Source: Qipengyuania seohaensis (GTDB lineage: Bacteria > Pseudomonadota > Alphaproteobacteria > Sphingomonadales > Sphingomonadaceae). Taken from it: a stretch of DNA of 64,000 nt. The position numbers were made by a program, and so were the translations under genes. The notes beneath the pieces are model-generated. The model saw only the letters and a list, made by a program, of their open reading frames with translations, was not told where the DNA came from and searched no databases. Of the stretch, positions 1 through 9,141 are shown piece by piece. Position 1 is the stretch's first letter. Each line of letters opens with the position of its first letter. The stretch covers positions 2,701,001 to 2,765,000 of the forward strand of contig NZ_CP024920.1 of assembly GCF_002795865.1 (NCBI RefSeq). Reading direction: 5' to 3'.

Positions 1-1
1 G

Positions 2-964
2 ACACGCCTGACCGACCTGTCCTACGCCAATTCCGGCACGATGGATGACAAAGCGCAGACGCTGCTGGTGACGCGGTCGAACGATGATCGCCCGCCTCAA
101 AGCTATCTTGCCGATGCAGAAGGAACGCGTCTCGTCTGGATCGAGCAGAACGAGATTGACAGTGAGCATCCTTATGCGCCCTATCTCGCCAGCCACCGGC
201 CAACGCAATATGGCGTGCTTCCGGCCGAGGACGGCACGCTGCTTTACTGGGAAATGGTCGCGCCGGACCTGGAGCCGGGCAAGAAATACCCGGTCTATTT
301 CTACCACTATGGCGGACCCGGCCCGCAGATCGTGACGAAAGGCTGGAACGGCGCGCTGCGCCAGGCAATCGTCGACAAAGGCTATATCTGGTTCGCCCTC
401 GACAACCGTGGCAGCGCCAACCGCGGGGTGAAATTCGAACAACCCATCTACCGCGCCATGGGCGGCGTCGAAGTGCGCGACCAGAAGGCGGGCGCAGAAT
501 TTCTCACCCAGTTCGACTTCGTCGACCCGGACAAGATCGCCATCGATGGCTGGTCCTATGGGGGATACATGACATTGAAGCAGCTGCAGGCGGATCCGGG
601 CCTCTATGCCGCCGGTATAAGCGGCGCGCCGGTCACGCGCTGGGAGCTTTACGACACGCATTACACCGAGCGTTACATGGGGACACCGCAGGATGACGGC
701 GAGGCGTACGAAACCGCTTCCGCCATACCCGACGCCACGAAGATCACGGATCCCATGCTACTGATCCACGGGATGGCAGACGACAACGTGGTGTTCGAGA
801 ACGCAACCGAGCTGATTTCGGCAATGCAGGAAGGCAATGTGCCTTTCCAGATGATGCTCTACCCCGGCTACACCCACCGCGTATCGGGCGAGCAGATCTC
901 CCCGCACCGCTACAACACAGTGTTCCGCTTCCTCGAGCACCATGGAGTGACCCCCCCGGAATGA
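2..964 (+). CDS. S9-family serine peptidase, C-terminal part
   Basis: The frame is open from base 2, so the true start lies outside the window. The visible ~320 residues are the alpha/beta-hydrolase catalytic domain of a prolyl oligopeptidase/dipeptidyl peptidase IV-like enzyme. The nucleophile serine lies in GWSYGGYM (codon 554-556), the acid in the HGMADDNVVF segment and the histidine in YPGYTHRV near the end, in the order usual for this clan. The stop overlaps the next start (ATGA at 961-964), so it is probably translated together with the permease that follows; peptide cleavage followed by amino-acid uptake is a plausible inference. The beta-propeller that would fix the subfamily is not visible. 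Confidence 0.9.
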   Translation, partial: TRLTDLSYANSGTMDDKAQTLLVTRSNDDRPPQSYLADAEGTRLVWIEQNEIDSEHPYAPYLASHRPTQYGVLPAEDGTLLYWEMVAPDLEPGKKYPVYFYHYGGPGPQIVTKGWNGALRQAIVDKGYIWFALDNRGSANRGVKFEQPIYRAMGGVEVRDQKAGAEFLTQFDFVDPDKIAIDGWSYGGYMTLKQLQADPGLYAAGISGAPVTRWELYDTHYTERYMGTPQDDGEAYETASAIPDATKITDPMLLIHGMADDNVVFENATELISAMQEGNVPFQMMLYPGYTHRVSGEQISPHRYNTVFRFLEHHGVTPPE

Positions 965-2148
965 ACAGCCCGCAAGAAGAAAAGGGCCAACTCGGCCTCG
1001 CTGCAGTTTGGGCCATCGCTGTTGGCGGTATGGTCGGAGGCGGGATTTTTTCGACGCTCGGCGTTGTAATCTCCGCTGCAGGGCATTGGGCTGCCTTGAG
1101 CTTCGTGCTCGGCGGCCTGGTTGCTTATGCTACGGGCCACAGCCTCGCCGCGCTGACAGTCGACAAGGACGAGGCCGGCGGTATCTACACCTTCCTTCGC
1201 GATTTGAAATTCGTGCGTCTGGCGAAATGGAGCGCCTGGGTGTTGCTGGCCGGGTATGTTCTGACCTGCGCGGTGTACGCATATACATTCGGTGCCTACC
1301 TCGGGCACGCGATCGGCGGTCCCGGCTGGCTCCCCCCTGCGATGGCCGCGGTCGCTATCCTGTCGATGACTGCGATAAACTTGCGCGGAGCAGGCCAGGC
1401 GGCAGGGGTCGAAATTGCCATTGTCGTGCTGAAGCTGGCGATCCTTGCCGCATTGGCTGCATTCGGGCTTTCGCAATTCGATGCCGCCAAGCTGGAGATT
1501 GCGCAGCAGCCCGGATTGATCGGGGTGGTGGTCGGCGCTGCAAGCGTGTTCATGGCCTACGAAGGGTTCGAATTGCTGGCGTATGATTATGACGAGATGA
1601 AAGATCGCAAGAAGACGATGAGCCGGATCATGCCCCTGGCTATCGGCTCTGCCGCCCTGATCTATGTTCTTGTCTGTCTTGCCGTGCCGATGCTGACCGG
1701 CACACAGGCGGTCATCAAGGACGGCGAAGTTGCCTTGAGCCAGGCCGGGCAGGCTGCGCTTGGCACGCCGGGTCTCATTGCAGTGACGATCGCCGCTGCC
1801 CTATCTACCGCAAGCGCCATCAATGCGACACTTTTCTCATCCGCTCGGTTGGCGCGCGAAGTGGCCCAGGACGGCGATTTGCCTGAGGCGCTGGGTAAGC
1901 AGAATTCGCATGGCTCCCCGCAATGGGCAGTGCTCGCCTTGGCGGCATTATCGCTGACACTTGCGGTGATGGGGGGGCTCGACGGGCTGGTAAGCGGCGC
2001 GAGCGTTGTCTTCCTGCTGGTCTTTGGCACACTGAACGCGCTTGCCGTAAAGGAGAATGTAGGGAAGCGCTGGATCACTCTTCCAGGGACAGTGTTGGCC
2101 TTCGCAGCCCTGGCAGTCCTGCTCGCGCATTTTGCCGGACTCGTGTGA
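961..2148 (+). CDS. APC-superfamily amino acid permease
   Basis: A 395-residue polytopic inner-membrane protein with about eleven to twelve hydrophobic segments. The first carries the glycine-rich substrate-site motif of APC transporters (AVGGMVGGGIFSTLG, residues ~20-34). The length is slightly short for the family (usually 420-480) but the whole core is present. The start ATG overlaps the stop of the S9 peptidase, implying coupling. The substrate cannot be read from sequence; amino acids or small peptides freed by the upstream peptidase are the likely candidates. No signal for regulation is seen. Confidence 0.88.
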   Translation: MNSPQEEKGQLGLAAVWAIAVGGMVGGGIFSTLGVVISAAGHWAALSFVLGGLVAYATGHSLAALTVDKDEAGGIYTFLRDLKFVRLAKWSAWVLLAGYVLTCAVYAYTFGAYLGHAIGGPGWLPPAMAAVAILSMTAINLRGAGQAAGVEIAIVVLKLAILAALAAFGLSQFDAAKLEIAQQPGLIGVVVGAASVFMAYEGFELLAYDYDEMKDRKKTMSRIMPLAIGSAALIYVLVCLAVPMLTGTQAVIKDGEVALSQAGQAALGTPGLIAVTIAAALSTASAINATLFSSARLAREVAQDGDLPEALGKQNSHGSPQWAVLALAALSLTLAVMGGLDGLVSGASVVFLLVFGTLNALAVKENVGKRWITLPGTVLAFAALAVLLAHFAGLV

Positions 2149-2232
2149 GCTTTATCGCCCGCAATCGAATGTGCGCTTGCGGGCGCGGCGGCAATCGCTA
2201 TCTCGGCGGCAGATTGATTTTGGAGAAGTGAT

Positions 2233-3258
2233 TTGGGCTATCGTGTTGCCGTAGTCGGCGCGACCGGAAATGTCGGACGCGAAATGATGATGGTGCTGGC
2301 CGAGCGCGGGTTCCCCTGCGACGAAGTGGCTGCCGTCGCCTCCAGCCGGTCGCACGGCTCGGAGGTCGAATTCGGCGACACCGGCAAGATGCTCAAGTGC
2401 AAGAATATCGAGCATTTCGACTGGGCCGGCTGGGACATTGCCTTGTTCGCCGCGGGTAGCGGTCCGGCCAAGGAATATGCGCCCAAGGCCGCTGCGGCGG
2501 GTTGCATCGTGATCGACAACAGCTCGCTCTATCGCATGGACCCGGACGTGCCGCTTATCGTGCCGGAAGTGAACCCGGAAGCGATCCACGATTATTCCAA
2601 GAAGAATATCATCGCCAATCCCAACTGCTCGACCGCGCAGCTGGTCGTTGCGCTCAAGCCGCTGCACGATGCCGCAACGATCAAGCGGGTGGTGGTCTCC
2701 ACCTACCAGTCGGTCTCCGGCGCGGGCAAGGCGGGCATGGACGAGCTGTTCGAGCAGAGCCGCGCGATCTTTGTCGGAGATTCGGTCGAACCGGTAAAGT
2801 TCACCAAGCAGATCGCTTTCAATGTTATTCCGCACATCGACGTCTTCCTGGACGATGGTTCGACCAAGGAAGAATGGAAGATGGTGGTCGAGACCAAGAA
2901 GATCCTCGACCCGAAGATCAAGCTGACGGCCACTTGCGTGCGTGTACCGGTCTTCGTCGGTCATTCCGAAGCGGTGAACATCGAGTTTGAAAAGGAACTC
3001 AGTGCAGAGGCTGCACAGGATATCCTGCGCGAGGCGCCCGGTATCATGCTCATCGATAAGCGGGAAGACGGTGGCTACACCACTCCCGTCGAGGCGGCAG
3101 GCGACAGCGCCACATATATCAGCCGCGTGCGCGAAGATCCGACGGTCGAGAACGGTCTCGTCCTGTGGTGCGTTTCCGACAACCTCCGCAAGGGCGCGGC
3201 GCTCAATGCCGTCCAGATCGCCGAACTGCTTGGCCGCGAGGTTCTGAAGAAGGGATGA
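2233..3258 (+). CDS. asd: Aspartate-semialdehyde dehydrogenase
   Basis: NADPH-dependent reduction of beta-aspartyl phosphate to aspartate semialdehyde, the branch point to lysine/diaminopimelate, threonine and methionine. 341 residues, the usual length. The N-terminal Rossmann motif is VVGATGNVGREM and the catalytic cysteine is in NPNCSTAQL (~residue 133). The start is TTG at 2233: it directly precedes GYRVAVVGATG, has a GGAGAAG ribosome site at 2222-2228, and no ATG or GTG lies nearby in frame. The stop overlaps the start of the lipoprotein gene that follows (ATGA at 3255-3258). The TTG start may limit translation. Confidence 0.96.
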   Translation: MGYRVAVVGATGNVGREMMMVLAERGFPCDEVAAVASSRSHGSEVEFGDTGKMLKCKNIEHFDWAGWDIALFAAGSGPAKEYAPKAAAAGCIVIDNSSLYRMDPDVPLIVPEVNPEAIHDYSKKNIIANPNCSTAQLVVALKPLHDAATIKRVVVSTYQSVSGAGKAGMDELFEQSRAIFVGDSVEPVKFTKQIAFNVIPHIDVFLDDGSTKEEWKMVVETKKILDPKIKLTATCVRVPVFVGHSEAVNIEFEKELSAEAAQDILREAPGIMLIDKREDGGYTTPVEAAGDSATYISRVREDPTVENGLVLWCVSDNLRKGAALNAVQIAELLGREVLKKG

Positions 3259-3818
3259 TGCGCGCAGGCATCCTTTCGGCTCTGACACTCGCTCTCGCTG
3301 CCTGCGGCGGCCAGAGCGACACGCCCACCGACGAAACCCAGCCTGGCGACACGCTGCCGACTGGAAAATCGCTCGTGCAGGCAAGGATGATCGTCGATGC
3401 CAATGGCTTCAGCGGCCGTGATGGCGCGCCCGTCCGGTTCGGCACGGCGCGCGAAGAGGTCGATGCAAAGGCCAGCGAGATATTTCCCGACGGGCCGATC
3501 AAATCGGAACAGGACGAGTGCGGCGCAGGGCCGATGGAATTCAGCAAGTACGGCCCGGTGGACCTCGCGTTTCTCGACGGGCGCTTTGCCGGATGGTTCC
3601 TGCGTCCCGGAAAGGATGTTGCGACATCCGATGGTATTGCCCCGGGTTTGACCACTCTCGATGCGCTCAAGTCAGAGCGGCAGGTCCAGGAACTGGACAC
3701 GACCCTCGATGGCGAGTTCCAGTACACCACCGCCGACTACGGGACGATAACCGGCTTTGCCGATCCCGATGGGTCGATCAGCGGCCTCTCGGCCGGGATC
3801 ACCTGCTTCTTCCGCTGA
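3255..3818 (+). CDS. Hypothetical lipoprotein
   Basis: A 187-residue protein with a lipoprotein signal peptide: MMRAGILSALTLALAACGG, lipobox LAAC, then an acidic/Thr-rich linker. The start is one of two adjacent ATG codons (3255 or 3258), the first overlapping the asd stop. The mature part has two cysteines (in DECGAG and ITCFF), possibly a disulfide, and no motif I recognise. Likely periplasmic or membrane-anchored. Function unknown; coupling to asd looks like genome compaction rather than shared function. Confidence 0.8.
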   Translation: MMRAGILSALTLALAACGGQSDTPTDETQPGDTLPTGKSLVQARMIVDANGFSGRDGAPVRFGTAREEVDAKASEIFPDGPIKSEQDECGAGPMEFSKYGPVDLAFLDGRFAGWFLRPGKDVATSDGIAPGLTTLDALKSERQVQELDTTLDGEFQYTTADYGTITGFADPDGSISGLSAGITCFFR

Positions 3819-3843
3819 GGCCGCGTGTCTGTATAAGACAGGC

Positions 3844-4491
3844 ATGACCCTTACCGCAGAGCTCTATTTCAGCTTTCGTTCGCCTTACAGCTACCTGTCG
3901 GTAGGACGATATCACGCGATGACGGAAGAGTACGACCTCAAGATCGCCCTGAGGCCCGTCTACCCGCTCGCGATCCGGCAGCCCGATTTCTTCGAGCGCA
4001 ACCATCCGAACTGGCTCGGATACACGATGCGCGACATGATCCGTGTGGCCCAGTTTCACGATATCCCGTTCGGCGGACCCAGGCCCGATCCGATCATCCA
4101 GGATATGGCGACGCGCAAGATAGCCGAGGACCAACCCTACATTCGCCGCGTGACCCGTATGGGGCAGGCTGCCGCTCGTCGCGGTGCAGGTCTCGTCTTC
4201 GCTGCCGAGGCGGGGCGGATGATCTGGGGTGGGCAGGAGAACTGGCACGAAGGCGGTCATCTCGACCGTGCGCTGGAGGCGGCCGGACTGGGTGTCGAGG
4301 AAATCATCGCCGAGGTGCAGGGCGATGCAGAGGCGCTCGACGCCGAGATTGCCGCAAACCAGGAAGCGCTGGAAGCCGCCGGCCACTGGGGCGTCCCCAC
4401 GCTTGTCTTCGACGGAGAGCCTTTCTTCGGACAGGACCGCATCGACATGGTCAAATGGCGGATGGAGCAGAAGGGGTTGGAAAAGCGGTGA
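3844..4491 (+). CDS. DsbA-fold 2-hydroxychromene-2-carboxylate isomerase-like protein
   Basis: 215 residues of the thioredoxin-fold DsbA/HCCA-isomerase/kappa-GST family. The N-terminus ELYFSFRSPYSYLS has Ser-Pro-Tyr where DsbA proteins have CxxC, typical of the glutathione-dependent isomerase/kappa-GST branch and not of disulfide oxidases. The C-terminal WGVPTLVFDGEPFFGQDR is the cis-proline loop and the family-typical ending. The start ATG at 3844 puts the first strand right after the initiator; an in-frame upstream ATG at 3757 would add residues lying inside the preceding gene and was rejected. It overlaps the GFA gene (GTGA), and both families use or resemble glutathione-linked chemistry. 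Substrate unknown. Confidence 0.82.
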   Translation: MTLTAELYFSFRSPYSYLSVGRYHAMTEEYDLKIALRPVYPLAIRQPDFFERNHPNWLGYTMRDMIRVAQFHDIPFGGPRPDPIIQDMATRKIAEDQPYIRRVTRMGQAAARRGAGLVFAAEAGRMIWGGQENWHEGGHLDRALEAAGLGVEEIIAEVQGDAEALDAEIAANQEALEAAGHWGVPTLVFDGEPFFGQDRIDMVKWRMEQKGLEKR

Positions 4492-4937
4492 AGGGTAAAT
4501 TGACCGGCGGGTGCCTGTGCGGCGCGGTGCGTTATACGCTCAAAGAGGGTATGCGGCTTGCACCATACGCATGCCATTGTACCGACTGCCAGAAGCGCAC
4601 CGGCACCGCATTTTCGGAACACATGTTGTTCGCGGAGAGGGATATCGATGTCGAAGGGGCGCTCGATGCTGCGGAATACACCCAGCCTTCCGGCACGAAA
4701 TCGACGATTTACGGATGCGAAACCTGCAAGGCCAGGATCTACGCAGTGAACGACCGCCGCGCGGGCTTCGCCAGCCTGAGGTGCGGAACCCTGGACAACA
4801 GCAGCGACGTCGTCCCTGCGGCGCATGTCTGGGTGAAGAGCAAGCAACCCTGGATAGTGATACCGGAGGATAGCCAGACAATGGATACCCAGCCTTCCTC
4901 TGCCGAGGATTGGGTCGCGCTGGTGGGGCTGGCATGA
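4488..4937 (+). CDS. GFA-family (CENP-V/GFA) zinc-binding protein
   Basis: 149 residues from a GTG start at 4488 that overlaps the preceding stop (GTGA). The zinc-binding cysteine pattern of glutathione-dependent formaldehyde-activating enzyme relatives is clear: GGCLCGAVRY, CHCTDCQKRTG and GCETCKARIY. Members bind zinc through these cysteines; some bind S-hydroxymethyl-glutathione, but most, including this one, have no proven substrate. It lies between a glutathione-isomerase-like gene and an alpha/beta hydrolase in a tightly coupled run, which may hint at a detoxification module. That role is inference. Confidence 0.86.
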   Translation: MKGKLTGGCLCGAVRYTLKEGMRLAPYACHCTDCQKRTGTAFSEHMLFAERDIDVEGALDAAEYTQPSGTKSTIYGCETCKARIYAVNDRRAGFASLRCGTLDNSSDVVPAAHVWVKSKQPWIVIPEDSQTMDTQPSSAEDWVALVGLA

Positions 4938-5689
4938 GCGGCGATTCTTTCGAAAGCTTCGACGGGACCCGCCTTGCCATTCACCGCATCGGCGAAGGCA
5001 GACCGCTGGTCTTGCTTCACGGCCTGTTCTCCAGCGCACAGATGAACTGGATCAAGTTCGGCCATGCCGAAAAGATCGCCTCACGTGGGTATGAGGTCAT
5101 CATGCTCGACTTTCGCGTTCACGGAGACAGCGAAGCCCCGGAAGAGCCAGAGAAGTACCCGCTAAACGTACTGGTGCGGGATGTGGCGGCGCTTGTCGAT
5201 CATCTTGGGCTTGAGGACTATGACCTGGGCGGCTTTTCCCTGGGAGCGCGCACATCGCTCCATGGCGTGGCGCATGGTATCCTCTCGCCAAAGCGGCTGA
5301 TCGTGGGAGGCATGGGCACGGCGGGTCTCGGCGAATGGGGTAAGCGCAGCGCATTCTTCAAGCGCGTGATCGATGAATTCGACACGATCGAGCGCGGCGA
5401 CCCGGCATATTTCTCGATGCAGTTCCTGAAGTCGCAGGGCGTCAATCGCACTGCCGCACGCCTCTTGCTCGACACGATGCCGGATCTCGATCTGGCCATG
5501 CTCGACAATGTTACCATGCCGACGCTGGTGGTTTGCGGCGACGAAGATCGGGACAATGGCTCTGCCGAAGCGCTCGCCGAATTGCTGCCGAACGCGGAGT
5601 ACGCGGAAGTGCCTGGCACGCATATGGGCAGTGTAACCAAGCCCGACCTCGGCATTGCCATGGCTGACTGGCTGGACCGGACACAGTGA
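4934..5689 (+). CDS. Alpha/beta hydrolase
   Basis: 251 residues. Oxyanion-hole HG (LVLLHGLFSS), nucleophile elbow GGFSLGAR (Ser ~residue 105), acid in VVCGDEDRDNG and histidine in PGTHMGSV give a complete catalytic triad in the right order. No signal peptide, so cytoplasmic. ATG at 4934 overlaps the GFA stop (ATGA), and its own stop overlaps the GTG of the next gene. The substrate is not predictable; small esters are typical for this size class. Confidence 0.88.
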   Translation: MSGDSFESFDGTRLAIHRIGEGRPLVLLHGLFSSAQMNWIKFGHAEKIASRGYEVIMLDFRVHGDSEAPEEPEKYPLNVLVRDVAALVDHLGLEDYDLGGFSLGARTSLHGVAHGILSPKRLIVGGMGTAGLGEWGKRSAFFKRVIDEFDTIERGDPAYFSMQFLKSQGVNRTAARLLLDTMPDLDLAMLDNVTMPTLVVCGDEDRDNGSAEALAELLPNAEYAEVPGTHMGSVTKPDLGIAMADWLDRTQ

Positions 5690-6207
5690 AAGCGGCTGTC
5701 CGATACTGGTGGATTATCTGGCTTTTCGGCCTGTTCGTTTTTGCGCTCCTGCGCATACCCCACGGGCCTTTGGCCATTCCGGAAGTTCCAGGCGGAATTT
5801 TCGACCATCAGGCGGCCGGCACCGCCGCCGAGGTAAACCGGATCCAGCAGGCGTGGAGCGATGCCGGATTGCTTGGTCACGCACGCTGGGGAATGATCGG
5901 TGACTTCCTCTTTATCGGATTGTACGGCTTGGGCTCGGTCCTCGGAGGCGTATCCTTCCGCCAAGCTGGAAGCGGCTTCCTCAGGGTAGCGGGGCTGCTC
6001 GTCGCGGTCGCAGGTGCCATATTCCTTTTTACGGATTACGCAGAGACTATCGCGCAGTTCATCCAGCTGACCTCGATGCGGGGTGACGACGGCCTTGCGA
6101 GCCTGGCGGCGACGATGCAGCCAATCAAGATGGTCGCGTTCGGAGTAAGCTTCCTCGGAACATTGGCCCTGCTTGTCATTCGACGAATGAAAGCTCGAGC
6201 GGGTTGA
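5686..6207 (+). CDS. Hypothetical four-helix membrane protein
   Basis: 173 residues from a GTG start at 5686 overlapping the hydrolase stop (GTGA). About four hydrophobic helices: near the N-terminus (WWIIWLFGLFVFALL), then around residues 65-85, 95-115 and 145-165, with a ~40-residue extracytoplasmic segment after the first. I recognise no family motif. It ends the coupled run that begins near 3.8 kb. Confidence 0.72.
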   Translation: MKAAVRYWWIIWLFGLFVFALLRIPHGPLAIPEVPGGIFDHQAAGTAAEVNRIQQAWSDAGLLGHARWGMIGDFLFIGLYGLGSVLGGVSFRQAGSGFLRVAGLLVAVAGAIFLFTDYAETIAQFIQLTSMRGDDGLASLAATMQPIKMVAFGVSFLGTLALLVIRRMKARAG

Positions 6208-6274
6208 TAAAGCCTCCAGACAGGTGCAATCCGGTGACATAAGAAACCGGATTACCCTGTTTGAGAGGACACAC

Positions 6275-8137
6275 ATGAAATTCTCCCCCGTCGCACTGTC
6301 CGCGCTCGCCATCTCGCTTGCCGCCTGTACCACTGCCAATGCAGAGCCTGTGCCCTCAGCACCGCTCGCACCTGTCGCAGAGGCCGATCCTTATCCGATG
6401 ACGCCCACAGGGGCCGCCGCATGGGTCGACATGGTCGAGAAGGACCTGTTCGACTTCGGCGTCGAGTATGCGCGCGTCGCTTGGCTGAATTCCACCTACA
6501 TCGTCCACGACAGTGATATGCTGGCTGCCAAATACGGTGCCGAAGCAACGCAGAAGTCGGTAGCCTATGCGAACAAGGCGGCGGAATATGCCCGCGTTGC
6601 CGGCCTGGATCCCGAGGTGGCTCGAAAGCTCGATATCCTGCGCAACGGCATCGTGATGCCTGCTCCCGTACGCGATGGCGCAGCGACAGAATTGTCCGAT
6701 ATCGCAACGCGCCTCGGCTCTTCGTACGGCAAGGGCAAGGGCACGCTGAACGGCGAGGAGATCAACGGCTCGGATATCGAGGCGGAGATGGGCAACCTCG
6801 AGCGTACGCCGGAAGAACTCGCCGAAATGTGGGCCAGCTGGCACGACAATGTCGGCGCGCCAATGCGCAGCGACTACCTGCGCATGATCGGCATTGCGAA
6901 CGAGGGTTCGAAAGAGCTCGGCTTCAACGATCTGGGCGCGATGTGGCGTTCGAACTACGATATGGACCCGGACCAGTTCGCCGGCGAGACCGAGCGGATG
7001 TGGCAGGAAGTGAAGCCGCTATACATGGCGCTGCACACCTATGTCCGGTCCAAGCTGAACGAGAAGTACGGCGATGCCGTGCAGCCCGCGACCGGGCCGA
7101 TCCGCGCCGACCTGCTCGGCAATATGTGGGCGCAGGAATGGGGCAACATCTACCCGCTCGTCGCTCCCGAGGGCGCTGGTGACATCGGCTACGACCTGAC
7201 CGAGCTCATCGAAGAAGACGGCATGGACGAAGTCCAGATGGTCCGCGTGGGCGAACAGTTCTTCTCCTCCCTCGGCTTCGAACCGCTTCCGGAGACTTTC
7301 TGGGAGCGCAGCCAGTTCACCAAGCCGCGGGACCGTGAAGTAGTCTGCCATGCCAGCGCCTGGGACGTGGACAATGTCGACGACCTGCGCATCAAGATGT
7401 GCATCAAGCGCAACGCGGACGACTTCAAGGTCATCCACCACGAGCTTGGTCACAATTACTACCAGCGCGCCTATAACCAGCAGGATTACCTGCACCTCAA
7501 CGGCGCGAATGACGGTTTCCACGAGGCGATAGGTGACATGATCGCCCTGTCGATCACGCCCGAGTACCTCGTCCAGATCGACATGCTCGCCCGTTCTGAC
7601 GTGCCGAGCGCCGACAAGGACATCGGCCTCCTGCTGCGCGAGGCGATGGACAAGGTCGCCTTTCTGCCGTTCGGCCTGATGGTCGACCGCTATCGCTGGG
7701 GCCTGTTCGACGGTTCGATCCCCGCCGAAGGCCTCAATGCCGGCTGGAACGACCTGCGCCTCGAATACCAGGGCATTACGCCCCCGGTGGCGCGTGATGA
7801 GACGAAGTTCGATGCGGGCGCGAAGTACCACATTCCGGGGAATGTGCCGTATACGCGCTACTTCCTCGCACGGATCCTGCAGTTCCAGTTCTACAAGGCT
7901 GCGTGCGACCAGGCTGGCTGGGAAGGGCCGCTTCACCGCTGCTCGTTCTACGGCAATGAAGAAGTGGGCAAGAACCTCAACGCCATGCTCGAAATGGGCG
8001 CGAGCAAGCCGTGGCCCGACGCTCTGGAAGCCTTCACCGGCGAGCGCCAGATGTCCGGCAAGGCCATGGTTGAGTATTTCGCCCCGCTGATGGCGTGGCT
8101 GGAAGAGCAGAACCAGGGCAAGCCGCAAGGGTGGTAA
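6275..8137 (+). CDS. M2-family peptidyl-dipeptidase (ACE-like), lipoprotein
   Basis: 620 residues. A lipoprotein signal (LAISLAACTT, Cys ~20) is followed by an Ala/Pro-rich linker and a full M2 peptidase domain. The zinc motif HHELGH (KVIHHELGHNYYQ) is followed by the downstream zinc-ligand region around NDGFHEAIGDM. M2 enzymes are zinc peptidyl-dipeptidases related to angiotensin-converting enzyme and common in sphingomonads. The start at 6275 is chosen for the GAGAGG ribosome site and because it begins the signal peptide. Expected to act in the periplasm; with the S9 peptidase upstream it suggests a protein-degrading lifestyle. Confidence 0.94.
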   Translation: MKFSPVALSALAISLAACTTANAEPVPSAPLAPVAEADPYPMTPTGAAAWVDMVEKDLFDFGVEYARVAWLNSTYIVHDSDMLAAKYGAEATQKSVAYANKAAEYARVAGLDPEVARKLDILRNGIVMPAPVRDGAATELSDIATRLGSSYGKGKGTLNGEEINGSDIEAEMGNLERTPEELAEMWASWHDNVGAPMRSDYLRMIGIANEGSKELGFNDLGAMWRSNYDMDPDQFAGETERMWQEVKPLYMALHTYVRSKLNEKYGDAVQPATGPIRADLLGNMWAQEWGNIYPLVAPEGAGDIGYDLTELIEEDGMDEVQMVRVGEQFFSSLGFEPLPETFWERSQFTKPRDREVVCHASAWDVDNVDDLRIKMCIKRNADDFKVIHHELGHNYYQRAYNQQDYLHLNGANDGFHEAIGDMIALSITPEYLVQIDMLARSDVPSADKDIGLLLREAMDKVAFLPFGLMVDRYRWGLFDGSIPAEGLNAGWNDLRLEYQGITPPVARDETKFDAGAKYHIPGNVPYTRYFLARILQFQFYKAACDQAGWEGPLHRCSFYGNEEVGKNLNAMLEMGASKPWPDALEAFTGERQMSGKAMVEYFAPLMAWLEEQNQGKPQGW

Positions 8138-8139
8138 GA

Positions 8140-9141
8140 ATGCGGATCGCGGCGCTCCTCCCCATCCTGCTCGCGTCATGCGCGCCGGTGGCGGAGGACG
8201 GGCTGCGCGCCGCATCTGACACTTCTGCGGAAGGCGCGCTGTTCGTGGCGGGCAAGTTCGGCAACACGTTGGCCAAGATCGATCTTGCCAGCGGGGCCGA
8301 GGTTGCGCGGGTGGACAGCTGCGCCAACCCGCACGAACTGGCGACGTCACCCGACGGCAAACACGTGGCGCTCGCCTGCTATGGCGGAACCAGTGTCGAC
8401 GTTTTTCGTACCAGCGACCTCGGCCGCGTGAAGTCGGTGGAGCTTGGTGAAAACGCACGTCCGCACGGGATCGTATGGCACCCGAACGGCGACCTTTACG
8501 CAACCGCCGAGGGGCGGCAGTCGATCTTCTGGATCCGCTCTCCAATGAGCGAACACGAGACTTTCGAATATTCGACAGGGAAGGAGGGCAGCCACATGAT
8601 TGCCGTCTCGCCCGATGCGCGTCACGCCTGGACGACCGATCTCGGCTCGAAGACAGTCACGCTGGTCGATTTGAAGACCCGCCGCGCTCCCCTTTCGGTC
8701 GAAGTGGGTGAGGAGCCCGAGGGCATTGCGCTGAGTCCCGATGGCGAGACGCTGTGGGTCTCCGCACGCGGCTCCAACAAGGCTTTCGTGCTTGATCCCA
8801 TGACCATCGCGATCCGCAAGGAGGTCGATACCGGGCGCTTTCCGCTGCGTATTGCTGTCCGTCCGCAAGGTGACTTCGCGGTGACCAGCGACCTTGCCGA
8901 TGGCGGTCTGTCGGTGATCGATACTGCGACCGGAGAAGTCGTGCGCACTATCGCCGTGTCCAGTCCCGACGAGGCGCAGACGCGCTTTCAGGTCACGATC
9001 CTGTGGTCGCCCGACGGAGAGCGTATCTACGCCGCAGAGACACGTTCGGACACGATCGCGGAAGTCGATTTCGCTAGCGGAGAGGTCTTGCGCCGCCTAC
9101 CGGGTGAAGGAGGCGGAGACGGACTGGCGATCATCGAATGA
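8140..9141 (+). CDS. YncE-like beta-propeller lipoprotein
   Basis: 333 residues. N-terminal lipobox LASC in MRIAALLPILLASCAP, then repeated ~40-residue blades with the VSPDG / LSPDG / WSPDG turns typical of YVTN/YncE propellers (TSPDGKH, VSPDARH, LSPDGET, WSPDGER). Seven-bladed propeller expected, periplasmic and membrane-anchored. It starts two bases after the M2 peptidase stop, so probably the same transcript. It overlaps the rimB-like gene (ATGA at 9138-9141). Known members bind nucleic acids or ligands, but no role can be assigned here. Confidence 0.85.
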   Translation: MRIAALLPILLASCAPVAEDGLRAASDTSAEGALFVAGKFGNTLAKIDLASGAEVARVDSCANPHELATSPDGKHVALACYGGTSVDVFRTSDLGRVKSVELGENARPHGIVWHPNGDLYATAEGRQSIFWIRSPMSEHETFEYSTGKEGSHMIAVSPDARHAWTTDLGSKTVTLVDLKTRRAPLSVEVGEEPEGIALSPDGETLWVSARGSNKAFVLDPMTIAIRKEVDTGRFPLRIAVRPQGDFAVTSDLADGGLSVIDTATGEVVRTIAVSSPDEAQTRFQVTILWSPDGERIYAAETRSDTIAEVDFASGEVLRRLPGEGGGDGLAIIE

